Positions 19,561 through 30,838 of a stretch of DNA of 30,838 nucleotides are shown piece by piece. Below the pieces are notes generated by a model. It was not told the DNA's origin. It saw nothing but the letters and a program-made list of their open reading frames with translations, and searched no databases. Positions within the stretch are counted from its first letter, which is position 1; every line of letters begins with the position of its first letter. The DNA comes from Saccoglossus kowalevskii. Lineage: Eukaryota; Hemichordata; Enteropneusta; Harrimaniidae. The position numbers and the translations under genes were made by a program. Location: contig NW_003107588.1 of NCBI RefSeq assembly GCF_000003605.2, forward strand, positions 106,126 through 136,963, read 5' to 3'.

Positions 19561-21950
19561 ATAACTATTGGCTAAATAATCTGTGATATCATGTATTGCA
19601 TATAAGTATGGGTCAAAAAATCAGCAAGAAGAATGTTGCATCACGACCTAAGGGGTCACACATCCTGGCGACAAGCGGAATCTATGGACAGGGTTTCCTG
19701 CTTTTCAATTGGGTATTTATCTCTTATTTAATTTGAGAACTTTACGAAAGAGTAATTATTCTTTATACACCATGTAAGTATTTAAATTTACTTTTGGCAC
19801 CAAAAGGTAATAATTGCTAACTAGCAGTTTTTGTCATATCTGGATTTTGAAAAAATTGCACCAACCCTAACACCAAGTGTCTATCTCTAGCACCAACTAG
19901 CAGTATGCTAGCCACAGTAACCACTGGCGCGCCAACAAATGCGCCTATAACCTACCAATTGTAAGTACTAACAATGCTGTAAGTACTAAAACAAGATTCC
20001 AGTCTGGGTATTAATTTTATTTATTTTTTTGTTTTTGTTTTAAATATTTTATTTTATTTTATTTCATATTTATTATCAATAGTACAAGTGGTTTTATCAT
20101 TTTGGTAATTGCGAAAGGCCCTCTAGTGGTGATAATTAAAATAATTCAAATAAGGTGTACACAATAAAAAGCAAAGCAAAAAGATAACATAAAAATATCG
20201 TAAAATTGAAATAAAAAATACTCGCCATGCAATACATCATAACATACAGTTTTGTTAGATTTACTCTTGATGTCCATATCATTCATATTCAACCTAAACT
20301 TCCAGGCATATCCAGCTATCATACACTAGTAACTTAGCTAATTAATAACCTCCGATCTGTTAGTGTGCCATTCGTTTTGCTTTCTTCTGATTTGCTGACG
20401 TGTATGTGTCAGTTGAGTGCGGGAACAGATTAGACGACTATGCAGTACAATCGGTCTTTTCTTCTATTCGGTGCAGATAAAACATATGCCTGAGAATCGT
20501 CATGAAGTTTATATACTTCGGCAGAAAAAGTTTTAAAGTGCCGATTCAACCTTTGACGTAGAAGGTCTAGTAAACACTAATAGTCGTAACCAGACTTACC
20601 ACAAACCCTGGTTATTATATGGTTTATGATAGGACAAATGCTTCTGTCCACGTCCGTCAAAAACGCTTAAATAATCCGAAAATTGTTGTAATATTTAGAA
20701 TTAAATTAAATTTACAACTTTTCCCACTGAGCTTACCTTTTTTATACCATTAATAACAAACGTGTGCTGTATTGTTAGCTATCGCCACATATTATGGGTT
20801 AGATATGTGATTAGAATAAATGCCAATCTACATCATTTTCTAATTCGGTTTGTCGGACAGGTGTCGGTTGAAAGATGTGGCATGACTCATATCACTGATA
20901 AAAAACGCTGCTGTTAAGTGTATTGTTCACACCCCCTTTGCCACGAATATTTGAACGGGATAGAAAACCCTGTCAGAACAGGCTGTTCACCCGCCCCACG
21001 CGAGCAAATCTTAGAGATGTTTATTATTGTCAGCGGTTGAGTACAAGAGATGTGGCACAAGTAGTTCAATTGTAATATTTGTTAAGATTTAGTTATTGTC
21101 TAATTGTTGTAACGTGTGGCATATATTGTCAAATGTCGTATGTTGGTGCATATCGTTCTGTATAAAATCGGCTATTTTAAAACTGTTCAGTACACATAAT
21201 TGTAGAAATCAAAGAAAAAGTTGAATGTGTTAAAAAAAGTGTAGACAAATCAAAACGTTTTTACTTTGCGATTTATACCATTTCTAAAAAAAGCATATTT
21301 GTAGGATTATGTAATACAACACGAAAATAGGATCTATTTTACGGCAGACGATTGTTTTTAAAACCCTGTTCCGGGAAGCTTGGGTACCATTGGTTACAAG
21401 GAGTCTGTTCTATTGTCATGGTACGCTTGCCCACTGGTTTTATTACTATAGCAGATGTCAGTCAGTATACAATGCGGCAAAACTTACGATTCGCGTAGCA
21501 GTATTGATATGTACACGAGGGAATGTGCATATAAATTATGCTTCAATTTAATTTCATTAAACAAGTGTCATTTCACGGTGTGCGGATTGAACAATGGGAA
21601 AATGAAATGATTTTCTTGAAATTGTCATTGAACTTACTGAAACAGTGAAAGTAAATGGAGGGGCTGTTTCAGGCAACGAATTGAAGTTTATTGCCTGCTA
21701 ACTACTATTTTTTTTTACTGTTTTTTGTTTTAATTAAAAAACAGGGGAATCTTCGTAATCGTCAGGAAAAAAAAAACTGGCAATCACTATCGTGCTGTGG
21801 ATTTCGGCCGCTGTTCAAGGGAGACAAACACCTCAAGATGCTGTTTGCAGTTTCATAAACGTCAGAAACAGGTGTCGGTTTTTCAGTAATTAAACAATTA
21901 TTGACCTGTTTTCACGTCTTTATGGATTTTCCTTCAAAATGTAGTACTTG
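19561..21950. other. Intergenic, AT-rich
   Basis: No gene is supported. It includes T-rich low-complexity sequence at about 20010-20075, a CTCF-like motif at 20118-20129 and a 13-bp direct repeat, ACAGGTGTCGGTT, at about 20857 and 21868. The open frames are short and unremarkable. Confidence 0.4.
20118..20129 (-). promoter_or_regulatory. CTCF-like core motif
   Basis: The minus strand reads CCACTAGAGGGC, a full match to CCASYAGRKGGC. It points leftward, opposite to the site at 14628, so the two face each other across the minisatellites. Confidence 0.4.
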
Positions 21951-22018
21951 TGACGTCACGGGACAGGGCAGAATTAATTATTTAGTATATGACGTCACAC
22001 TTTTTGTTTGCGCATGCG
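21951..22018 (+). promoter_or_regulatory. Promoter-like cluster: two CREs and an NRF1 site
   Basis: TGACGTCA occurs at 21951-21958 and again at 21990-21997, and TGCGCATGCG (NRF1 core) at 22009-22018. Such clusters mark TATA-less housekeeping promoters in animals. A strong donor-like GTAAGTAC follows at 22189, consistent with a short non-coding first exon at about 22040-22188 that contains no ATG. The 74-codon frame over this region is not credible as a protein. Confidence 0.45.
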
Positions 22019-22039
22019 TTAACTTGAGCTGTTACGGGT

Positions 22040-22188
22040 TGCCCGATATTCAACGAAGGGGCCACCGCACCCTCGGAGTGAAGAAAAAAGAAAATAATAT
22101 TTTTTGCCTGGTATCGTCGATTTGAGAACCGTTTACTCGATTTTACAGGCGATCAACTGGGTTTTACCCACCACCAGTTTATAGTAGA
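22040..22188 (+). other. Putative non-coding first exon (5' UTR)
   Basis: It lies just downstream of the CRE/NRF1 cluster, lacks ATG and ends TAGTAGA|GTAAGTAC. The start is a guess from the position of the NRF1 site. It would belong to a rightward gene whose later exons may include 28417-28468. Confidence 0.3.
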
Positions 22189-25100
22189 GTAAGTACACTT
22201 TCCAGTGATGTATAGTTTATGTTATTTGTTTCCTTATCGTGTCAGGAAACTGATGCTTTGTGCTAGGATATCGAGCCGGCATTCTGCCATCATTCAATGG
22301 ACTTTCAATGAAAGCATCAGTCGCTGACATACATTTCCCCGTGATTTGGCTAAAATTCCCGCATGCTGTTAAAAATCGACTGTGTGATCCAGTAGTCCCG
22401 CATTGTATGTTAAGTATTAACTTTGTTATATATATTGCCTTTTGTTTACGTCTGCCTAAATTTTAGACAAGTGTCATCGTTAGATGCGGAGAATAGACGG
22501 ATTTCTTGTTGCCAGCCATCTTCCCTGTGTTGTCTGCATAAAAATACGAAAATAATTTGCAAAAATACTTTCCCCTTATTTGAGTTCGTATTTGGACCGC
22601 TCGCTTCAAAAAAAATATTGCATACGTAGAAAAATATAGCGAATTTTTAAACATTTATTTCAAAATTGCTAAACAAAGCATCTTACGATTCTTTCATTTT
22701 TCCACTCTGAATATTTCCCGTGAAAATGGTGGAAAATAAAAAAAAATGTCGGCCATGATGGCTTGCGTTGATGTTGTAAGACATTGGCGATCTAGCATAT
22801 TCTGTTTCAAGCAGAAAATTGTATTTACAATTTTCATAGAAAAATGTCACGACTGAAATTACGATAGGTTTCAAGATCATGGGCGATAATTATCATGCCA
22901 ATTGATGATGGAGATGGGAGGGATGGAGATAGGTATTTTTTAACATTTGATTTCCAAGATGGCTGACAGGCACTTGTATAATGACTGTTTTTTACTGTTT
23001 TTATACCATCCAAATCTGTTGAACACGACCTCTTTATGTTTATGTTATTGTTTGTACAGTGTAGTTGAAACTTGAATTTATCAAGATGATCACCACATTT
23101 TCAATTTGCATTCTTGTTTAGAGGAATCTTACTGAGTCATGACACAATGGGTACAGTGACTGACTGCCTCAGTTTTCATGTGAAAAAAATACATCAACAG
23201 CTTCAAAACAACTAGACACATTTTTGAAACAATATTTACATGTTATTATATTTTTTGTTTCTTTTGTTTGTTAAAATTACATAACCAGGATTGGCTGACC
23301 CATGAAATTTTAAGTCTTCGTTTGTTTGGGGCCTTATCTGTATACTGCTGATTTTGTCTGGGACAACCCACTTGGATACAAAAATATGACAAGTTGTAGT
23401 GATACTACTGCTTAACACTGCATTCATTTGCGTAACATTTGTTATTTTACCTTGTGAATTTTTCACTTGTCTTTACCTAACATTTGTGATGTATTGTCTT
23501 GCAAGAATTTGTCTTGTTTCAGTCCATCACTTGTGACAATAAAATTAATTTTCTTTTTATTCAGTAAAAGATTTTTTAAAATTAAAATATTTATTTTTGC
23601 TATGAAAAATGTGAATTCCAAAGCTGTTGATAATATAACAAATTTTCATTGCCAAATGTTCCACATTTCACTGACATGACCTTGAAAATGTCATAGTTTT
23701 CATAGGTTGTTGACCAGAGACTGATGTTTTTATTAGCAGTTAAATGGTGTTTTCATGTGGTCTTTACATTCCCAAATATTGTGCAAAATACACAGCTCTC
23801 AAACCGATAAAGTGAAGCCTGTTAAAATTCTGGGGGTGCTAAAACAACAAAAAGTGGGAGGGTACTGCCTTGGTTAGAGATCCAGTTACTAAATGATAAA
23901 CAAAGAAAAGTGCAGGGAGATGGTATGCGGTTAAATTGGTTGGATCTGTTAAGAATCTGTTTGAGTTTTCAGAAATTTGTTTGTTGGTGTTCTAGTAAGT
24001 TTTCTTTTCACCTTTTGTTGTTCTATACTTAGTCTAACATGTTTTTCTAATGTTATTAAGAAAGAGATACTGTAAGATAATCTTCCTATTGTGCATATTA
24101 TTTTAGGCATCCTGTATTTTTGCTAATTCAACTTCCTAGATTGCTTTTATGGTTTATGCATTGAGCTAAATTAGCTGAAATTGCATGTAGATATATTGAA
24201 CTTTAATTGTCCTTAGTTTTAGCTGCTGAAGCTGCAAATAATAGTGATAGTAGCAAATATTGCATGCCCCATTCATTCTGTAACCTTACAATTTTTACAG
24301 TGAATCATTCGGCTGTTTCAAGTCTGTTTTGTTGCAGTGTATGTTATGTTGATTGATATTTAGATTGATCACGAGTTGCTCAGCGCATGGAAGGTAGAAA
24401 GATTTCAATGGTTATATTTTATAAATTCTATCAACAAATGTAGTGAACTGCAATGTTGAAACTATCATATTCTAACACCTAGCAATTAAACAGTGTGGCC
24501 ATATGGTGACCTAGTTGGGTCTTTACCACATTCAAGTTAGTACACGTACATCAAATTATGTTTGACATTTCTTGACAGTGCTGATTACTAATTAGGATTC
24601 TATGAAATATTAACTAATGTGGCATAGGTGATAGGATTGGAATGTTGATTTAGTTGACAAATCTAGTCTAAGCCAGACATGTAGTTTTATAGGTACATGC
24701 ATTTATAAATGTGTATTTTCTTATGAGGGTAGCAGTCCTTATTCCACTAGATGTCTAATTGTAAACAGATGAGTGCTACTCTTGTATTTTCTGTTTGACA
24801 TCACGGTCTTGCAATGGCAGTCCCTAGCTGAAACCATTTGTTTTATTTTAACGTTAAGAAATTGCACACTTTCTCTCAGTTTTGTCTGTTCCAGCTAATT
24901 GTATGGACTGCAGATTATAACAGTGACAATTCATTTTATGGGTAGTTGGTTACTGTGGAGAGAGCAAGAGAGGTCAGAAGCATCTAACATTGGTGGATTT
25001 AATTTAAAGTACTTAAAAATTAAGAAAGGCAGTCTCATAAATAACACTACACAGCACCAAGAACAATGACTAACAGAATGCAAATTGTAAAATACATGAT

Positions 25101-28100
25101 TGTGTCAGTTGAAAAGCTCAAGGTACTTGTACCCCTATACGTATTGAAAGTGATGAGTGTGGAATTTCATAGGGCCTGTCGTAATTCTTAAGGATTTAGT
25201 ACTGTTCCTTTGTTAAATTGTTCACTGTGTATTTTACTGACAATTTACTGTGGATACTCCTCAGGTGCGATAATGTTAAGAATAGTTATAGTAGATTGGC
25301 CATGTAAGGCTTGTGGACATCGTTTCTATTGCCAATCATAATGAGTTCATACCAATGAAAGTTTAATGTTCTGCATGCAGTATATTATACCCACTGTTCA
25401 CACTTTATTTGTCTTGACTTCACCCACCTTCTCTTCTGAGCACTTTGATAATTTTAGCTCATTGTGATTTCAAGCATTTTATGCTCATGAGAAGGCCATT
25501 CACTGGTTTCCTAATTACATTCTGATAATCTATTTTGGATTAGTGTGCACTGTTGACTGGTTGGTTGGGTACTCCTCATCATGAAACTGTATATTGCAAT
25601 GGTCTTTCATGGGAGTAGTTAAATCATTTATCGTTGACATTTTTTTTTTATAACTAGAAAAGTCCTCATTTATAGGCTCCAGATTGCATTTGTTAAAGGT
25701 GAAAACTCCTTCAGTTTCTAAGTATATTTGTCATGTTTATATTTAGCATTTGGTTAATTAGCATTTTATTGTGGTAAATAGGTTTGTCCCTATCCTGTGT
25801 GCTGCAGTAGTGTACAACACATTCTACAATGCTAAAATACGCAAATATGATTACTTAAGTTTTAGTATGATTGCAATTAGTAATGCATTAACAGGCGAAC
25901 CCTAAACAGGAAGGTGGTTTTAAAATTCACAATTTTGTGAACTGGCCGTGGTGGCACAACATTGTTTTGGAATGTATTGCTTTCCTCAGGATAAACATGG
26001 TCTTTTTACGTTATATATTTGCTTATTGTATGTTACAAAAATCTATTCTGCATGTGCAATTCTGTATTCAAGTATAAAACCAGTGTATTCCCAGTATACA
26101 ATTAGGCCATAGACTATAATTGCTCTGTGTAGTATTTTGTAAGGCCAGGTGAGGAAACATTGTTTACATATTCTACGAAGTAAAAAACCGCACGTAGACC
26201 ATATAGGTTTTTTTCTGCTTGTATAAAGCCATTTCAAATAAGATGTAATGGTATTTCAATGTTTATTTGTGTTGGTTAAGTTCTTAGCTGATGTCAACAC
26301 AACATAACAATGATTAAATTTTGCTATTTTTGATGATTGTCAAAAAAAATGGTATGGCAGCAGGGCTTGACATTCAAATTTCAAACTCTGTTGTCCGAAA
26401 TGCATGTGCCAATATATTTACCCTTGTTTTGTCTTGTAAGGCATGCGAGTTGATATATGACAATTTTACTTGTGGTAGGTGATGTTTGTAAGGTAAAAGT
26501 ACATTGTTTTTTTTTCTCTGTGTAATATTGTGCTGTGGTACAAAACAAGCTGGAACATTAGGATGTGCATGCAATCAGCTAGACGACATATTTCTTTTGA
26601 AGCATAATAAATGTCATCAACTGTACTACTTTATTCTTCATGCGTTTTGTGGCATGTATACAATACTGTGAATGGCTTAAATTTTGGAGACTCAAATCTT
26701 TGTCAGGATGATTTCTAACAGGAAGTTTCAATGCCTTATGCTAGATTTTGTGTGAACATTTAACATTAATATCTTGATGGTATCATACTTTGTTTTGAAT
26801 ATTTTAGGGAAATCACCAGAATCAAAACGCAATGCCCAGGGCAATACATTGACTTTCTCATACAGTAGTTCAATCTACACTTAGTAAAATAGAAACTATT
26901 AACTGGACTTGACTGATTTGTGACTGATTCAATGAAAAAAAAAAGTATTAAAAACTTCTTCCTTGTGTTCAAAAAAGATTTAAATTTGTATCCTTTTGAT
27001 TCATGCCTTAACTTTTTATGCAAAACATAGCACAGAAATAACTTTTGTCAAGCGATTTAAAAAAAAATGTAAAATGTGACATGATTACATCCCTGGTTGT
27101 TTCCTTCGTACTGGAGAACATGACTCATAGAACCAGCGTTGATTTCAACAAATCAATCCTTTTTTACTCTCCACATAAATGTAACTACAGGCATGTTGCA
27201 AGGAAAAGGTGCTTTAATACAATGCGTATAGGTTGGAATGTTCATTCGTTCAATGCGGGTATAATTAGAAAGTAGCTTGAATGATTTCAGTGTTATGTTG
27301 TTGAATGTTCATTGCTGCCATATATGGATAAGTTTTATAGGACCAATACGAAGGTGTGAAAAGTGATTAGCATTGACTTTTGCAAAAGTTTGGATTCTTG
27401 GATGACATAAAATCTTCAAATAGTGAACATTTCCAGCTGGTAAATTTTAAGGTTTTTGCAGTAGGGTGACCTTAGTGGGGGTCATTTCATGTGTTTGGCT
27501 TGCTTTCTGACTGCTGTGACGGTGCATGACATCATGGGACAAAAGTTCAAAAGTACATGTACCTTCTATAGAGTCTATTCAAATAGCTACTTGAATAGTT
27601 TTGCAGAGCTTTTAATACCCAGTCGTATGGTGCATAGTTATGTAGGTATGCATGACTAGTTTGTAATTTTTAGGTGAATTTTCAATATCATATTCACTGT
27701 CCAACACCAATACTTGCTAACAATTTGGTTATATTTAGCTTTATTTCGTCACCTCGCCCATGATAATATCAAAGTATTTGTGTAGACTTGAGTTCATGGT
27801 ACTGAAATAGCATGTTTAAATCTGATATGGTCAGCTTGGATTCATTCCAGTATCTAAAAATAGAATGTCGCTAAGTTATTTTTGGCTTTGTTCCAACTGG
27901 TGAGTTGTCACCAATTTTGTTTTTGTTTTTGGGCTTGGTTGATTTCTGTAAGGCAGTCTGTTGTACTTGGTCTTTTAAATTATTTATTGCGCGATAGTAA
28001 TGAAAACGGTAATTCCTTGATAATCAAAATCTTTTTGTATTTCTGTAATGACTTATTGCACAGCGTTTTTTACTCAACGTCATTTGAAATGTCACATGGA

Positions 28101-28416
28101 CTTTGTGAAATAAATAGATATGGTGCACTAGAGAAAAGAATATTATCTCTTGACACCATAACTTCCTGTTATTGGAACTTGTTCTGTGTCATTTTAAATA
28201 CAAAAAAAAACTTGTCCTGTGTCAAAGTGAATATGCTATTTGTTTACCCTCCATCTCCAACAAATATTATTGCTGTCCTTTATGTATAGAAGTCCATGTT
28301 TCAAAATGACCTGTTAATGTGAAATGTTCACTCAGGGGAAATTGTTTTTGCAAAAGTGCTCTACAGTACTTGATGATTTATTAAGTAATAATAAACTTTC
28401 TTTTTTCCAACAATAG
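22189..28416 (+). other. Probable long intron of a rightward gene
   Basis: More than 6 kb has no convincing large exon. Composition on the plus strand favours T over A and G over C. Three hand-counted 60-base lines (24301, 26641, 27301) sum to A46 C21 G41 T72, which is the expected bias of a transcribed strand. AAGATGGC-type YY1/start motifs occur at 22515-22522 (minus) and 22956-22963 (plus). The latter begins an in-frame ATGGCTGACAGGCACTT ending at a GTATAA donor (22976), compatible in phase with the exon at 28417, but this is weak. A 135-codon frame at 27882-28289 is read as chance. Confidence 0.35.
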
Positions 28417-28468
28417 GTGGAGAGGGTGGCTGCCTAAAAATCCAGCTGTTGAGTTGAGACTAGAACAG
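28417..28468 (+). CDS. Candidate internal exon, unknown protein
   Basis: The exon is preceded by CTTTCTTTTTTCCAACAATAG (good polypyrimidine tract and AG) and followed by CAG|GTATGA. The 52 bp are open in only one frame, which is xxG then WRGWLPKNPAVELRLEQ, so it enters in phase 2 and leaves in phase 0. The residue mix (Trp, Pro, then an amphipathic stretch) looks like real protein. I do not recognise the family. The upstream partner exon is not established. Confidence 0.42.
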
Positions 28469-28962
28469 GTATGACCATTTACAATAGCTTGTTTGATTTA
28501 ACCTGCATACATCCATTGACTAGTGTGTATATATATAGTAGGGATTACTATTGATGACGAATACATGACGCCAGCTTGGTTCCAACCCACTCACTCTGTG
28601 GTGAATGATTCAGTGGTGATTATCTCTGACGTGTGTATCATTATTAATTAGTATAATTTCAGTGTACTATACAAGAATCAATTCAATTAATTGTTTGGAA
28701 CTAATCAGTTCTGGTCGTTAACACATCTTAAATTGAATGGAAAGTACAGTGAAATCAGTCTGGACTGGAAGGGTTAAAGAGAATTGTTTGGTTCAGTGTT
28801 TGATTTGTGAAATTTTTGCAATGCAGTAGCTACTTGCGAAAACACCTGTGTAACTGCAGATGAAATGTAAGGAGAAATTTCTGATTGATGTAGTTTGGTT
28901 CAGGAACAATAAAAATGATGGTGATGTGTTTATGTATTTATATTGTAGTCTATTTCCTGCAG

Positions 28963-29004
28963 GCTGTATCAAACTTGCAAGTTTTAATTAATTTTTGTAC
29001 TTAA
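28963..29004 (+). CDS. Candidate terminal exon joined to 28417-28468
   Basis: A very good acceptor (TCTATTTCCTGCAG) precedes it. In phase 0, as the previous exon requires, it reads AVSNLQVLINFCT and stops with TAA at 29002-29004. The joined segment ELRLEQAVSNLQVLINF has leucine-type residues at helical spacing. An AATAAA at 29394-29399 could serve as its polyadenylation signal. Alternatively it is an 18-nt microexon ending CAA|GTTTTA, or not an exon. Confidence 0.25.
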   Translation, partial: AVSNLQVLINFCT

Positions 29005-30272
29005 CTGAATTCGCAGAGGCCACAAAGGCTTTTTTCTAGATGTCTAGCCTTAATGCCAGTCAGGAATTTTTTTCACAATTTTATAGTTTGTTTATTTGAA
29101 AGTTATTGAAATTTGGAATACCCTCAAAACACTGAAGATCAAGCCCCATATAAACAACGCAATTAATTAAACCCAAACTGAAAATTTACAGTACATTTTT
29201 TTTTAGGTCAGTGTATTTTGATATTTAAATAACTTACAGAATTATTGCATGCTATTTACTGGGGATTACGAGTTTTTGACCTGACCTGCTTCTGAGCTTG
29301 TTCTTGGGCTGTATTCTTGAAACAGGTGTTCTAAATCAGACTGCTTGGTCTGCATACTACCACTACTATGTTGTAATCACTGTTATCAAGCTGAATAAAA
29401 CAATTGTGAGGGGTGGGAGGGGTCCTTGATAAAATATACTAGGAATACCTGATAAAAAATTAAAATTAAAGTCGCAACAATATTAGTGTGGTCTAAGCAG
29501 AAGCGCGTTTCAGTGACAGCAAAACCATGTAAATAATCAATTGTATCCATTTTTCTTGTACAAAACGTTGCACAAGTAAGAAATAAATGCCCCAAATTAT
29601 GTGCATTTTTGCCAGAAATCCATGATGGGTAACCAAATCACATGACTGATCAAGATTATTTAATTCTTGTAAAAAGCTTTGGTAACACAGATGCAGCATA
29701 TAATATTGCTGTTATATGATTTTAATGGTAATTGTATAAACTTTCACTAAATTTTCACAATGCTCTTATTTTACAAAATCATTAAGAAGGCTGTGAAAAA
29801 AAACCTGTTTACAGTAAGTAAGGATACAGGTTGTACCTTTTGGGACATTTTAAGCATGGTGCTTGAGTTTCTCAAAACAACTGAAGATATGTCACTTAAT
29901 CTGTTGTCATAACATGAAATATTCGTATGTAAATTAGCATCATGCTTAGTCTGCCTTAAAAACACTAATATCAACTTATCAAGTTGGAAGAACCTGGCTT
30001 CCCTGCTGACTGGCTTGACCTGAGTATAAATGCCACACCCACAGCATGCATTGCCTGGCTAGTATTTCTATTAGCTACGGGGAAGTGCCTTCACTAAAAT
30101 AATTCCAGTTGCTTGCTGCAAATATAAGTTGAATTTGATTTTCATAAGAATATTCTAGAATTAGTATTAAATCGGAGGAGTCGTCACCTGTACATGCAGC
30201 AAACAGCAGTAGCACGTCGTTGTTTACAAAAAAGCGTCCATCCATAAGCCTTTATGTTTTTACATGTTTTTT
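29005..30272. other. 3' UTR or intergenic sequence
   Basis: No gene is supported. AATAAA occurs at 29394-29399. Overlapping minus-strand frames at 29386-29699 and 29771-29974 are AT-driven and lack any signature. Confidence 0.35.
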
Positions 30273-30838
30273 AGCTCCGCTGTCGACTTTATCGAGCGGA
30301 GCTTATCATATGAGTGATTGTCCGTCGTCCGTGTCAATGTTTTACTTTTTCGACTTCTTCTTGAAAACTACAAGCCTGCATGCTTTGATACTTGGCGTAT
30401 ATGTACCTTGGGTAGACCTCTCTTAGATTTGTTAATTTCATGATCATATCTTCAATTCTCTAATTTTGGTGAATGTTTTTGTCATTTTTGGTAAAAAGTG
30501 ATATTTTCGACTTCTTGTCCAATTGCTTTGATATTACATATATATTACATATATAGGTACTACATGTGGACCACTCTCAAATTTGTTCATTTTGTAATGA
30601 TATTGTCAATTCTCTAATTTTGATGAATATTTTTGTCATTTTTGGTAAAAAGTGATATTTTTTCTTGTTAAAAACCACAATCATTTATGGTGAAAAATGA
30701 TATTTTTGAATTTTTGTTGAAAACAGCAAGTCCCATTGCATTGATACTATGCATATTGTTCATTTTCTAATGATATCTTCTGTTCTATAATTGAAATGTG
30801 CATTGCAAACAGCGGAGCTATCTCAGCCGAGAGGCTGC
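30273..30838 (+). repeat. Dispersed hairpin-ended repeat, truncated by the window edge
   Basis: The left end has AGCTCCGC (30273-30280) pairing perfectly with GCGGAGCT (30296-30303) around a TCGA-containing loop, followed by TTGTCCGTCGTCCGTGTCAA. The right edge shows another GCGGAGCT (30812-30819) followed by ATCTCAGCCGAGAGGCTGC, the start of a second hairpin. Between them are about three imperfect units of 110-155 bp containing TTTGATA, CAATTCTCTAATTTTG and GTCATTTTTGGTAAAAAGTG. Elements with this AGCTC...GAGCT hairpin plus GTCCGTCGTCCGT header are, from memory, abundant in mollusc and other marine invertebrate genomes. The 68-codon open frame at its left end is part of the repeat. Confidence 0.75.

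Noticed and set aside
20857-21880. 13-bp direct repeat ACAGGTGTCGGTT about 1 kb apart
   Set aside because: No inverted ends or coding sequence between the copies; could be chance and is not evidence of an insertion.
26808-26883. Possible exon KSPESKRNAQGNTLTFSYSS after an ATTTTAG acceptor
   Set aside because: The donor is weak, and joining it to the 28417 exon creates a TAG stop, so it is not compatible with that model.
27882-28289. 135-codon plus-strand frame
   Set aside because: Hydrophobic, T-rich-codon composition as expected from T-biased intron sequence; no Kozak, motif or splice support.
1-30838. tRNA, rRNA, CRISPR, phage or integrated virus
   Set aside because: Read through for B-box-like sequence, regular spacer arrays and viral protein blocks; none was seen.

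Overview
This is a window of animal nuclear DNA. It is AT-rich and gene-poor, has no operon-like coding, and contains canonical GT/AG introns, palindromic foldback transposons, a 5'-truncated LINE, a microsatellite and two minisatellites. The repeat at the right edge, with an AGCTCCGC hairpin end, looks like a type I associate with molluscs and other marine invertebrates. The organism is most likely a marine invertebrate (lophotrochozoan or invertebrate deuterostome); the phylum cannot be fixed from the sequence. No prokaryotic system, virus, CRISPR array, tRNA or rRNA gene was seen.

Layout. At 1-3.44 kb there are two TA-flanked MITEs, then the first coding exon of a leftward (minus-strand) gene with a signal peptide at 3335-3440. 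At 3.4-6.1 kb is an intergenic stretch with a CTCF-like motif and a 550-bp foldback element. At 6.1-10.0 kb is the best gene: a two-exon plus-strand gene of 160 codons (6338-6771 joined to 9793-9841). Its C-terminus resembles small sperm/ciliary microtubule inner proteins, and an X-box-like RFX site and a full CRE lie upstream. Its 3-kb intron holds three separate foldback elements and a perfect 27-bp palindrome. At 11.56-12.48 kb is a dead LINE 3' end. At 14.24 kb there is a pentanucleotide microsatellite. At 15.6-16.07 kb and 18.6-19.56 kb there are two minisatellites sharing sequence blocks; CTCF-like motifs in convergent orientation lie at 14.63 and 20.12 kb. At 21.95-22.19 kb is a promoter-like cluster (two CREs, one NRF1 site) followed by a strong splice donor.

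From about 22.2 kb to the right end the plus strand appears T- and G-rich, as expected of a long rightward-transcribed intron. Two small candidate exons (28417-28468 and 28963-29004) join in frame. The window ends inside a dispersed repeat (30273-30838).

The solid coding content is therefore one small two-exon gene and one signal-peptide first exon. A third gene is suggested but unproven. The remainder is intergenic or intronic sequence shaped by short DNA transposons and tandem repeats.
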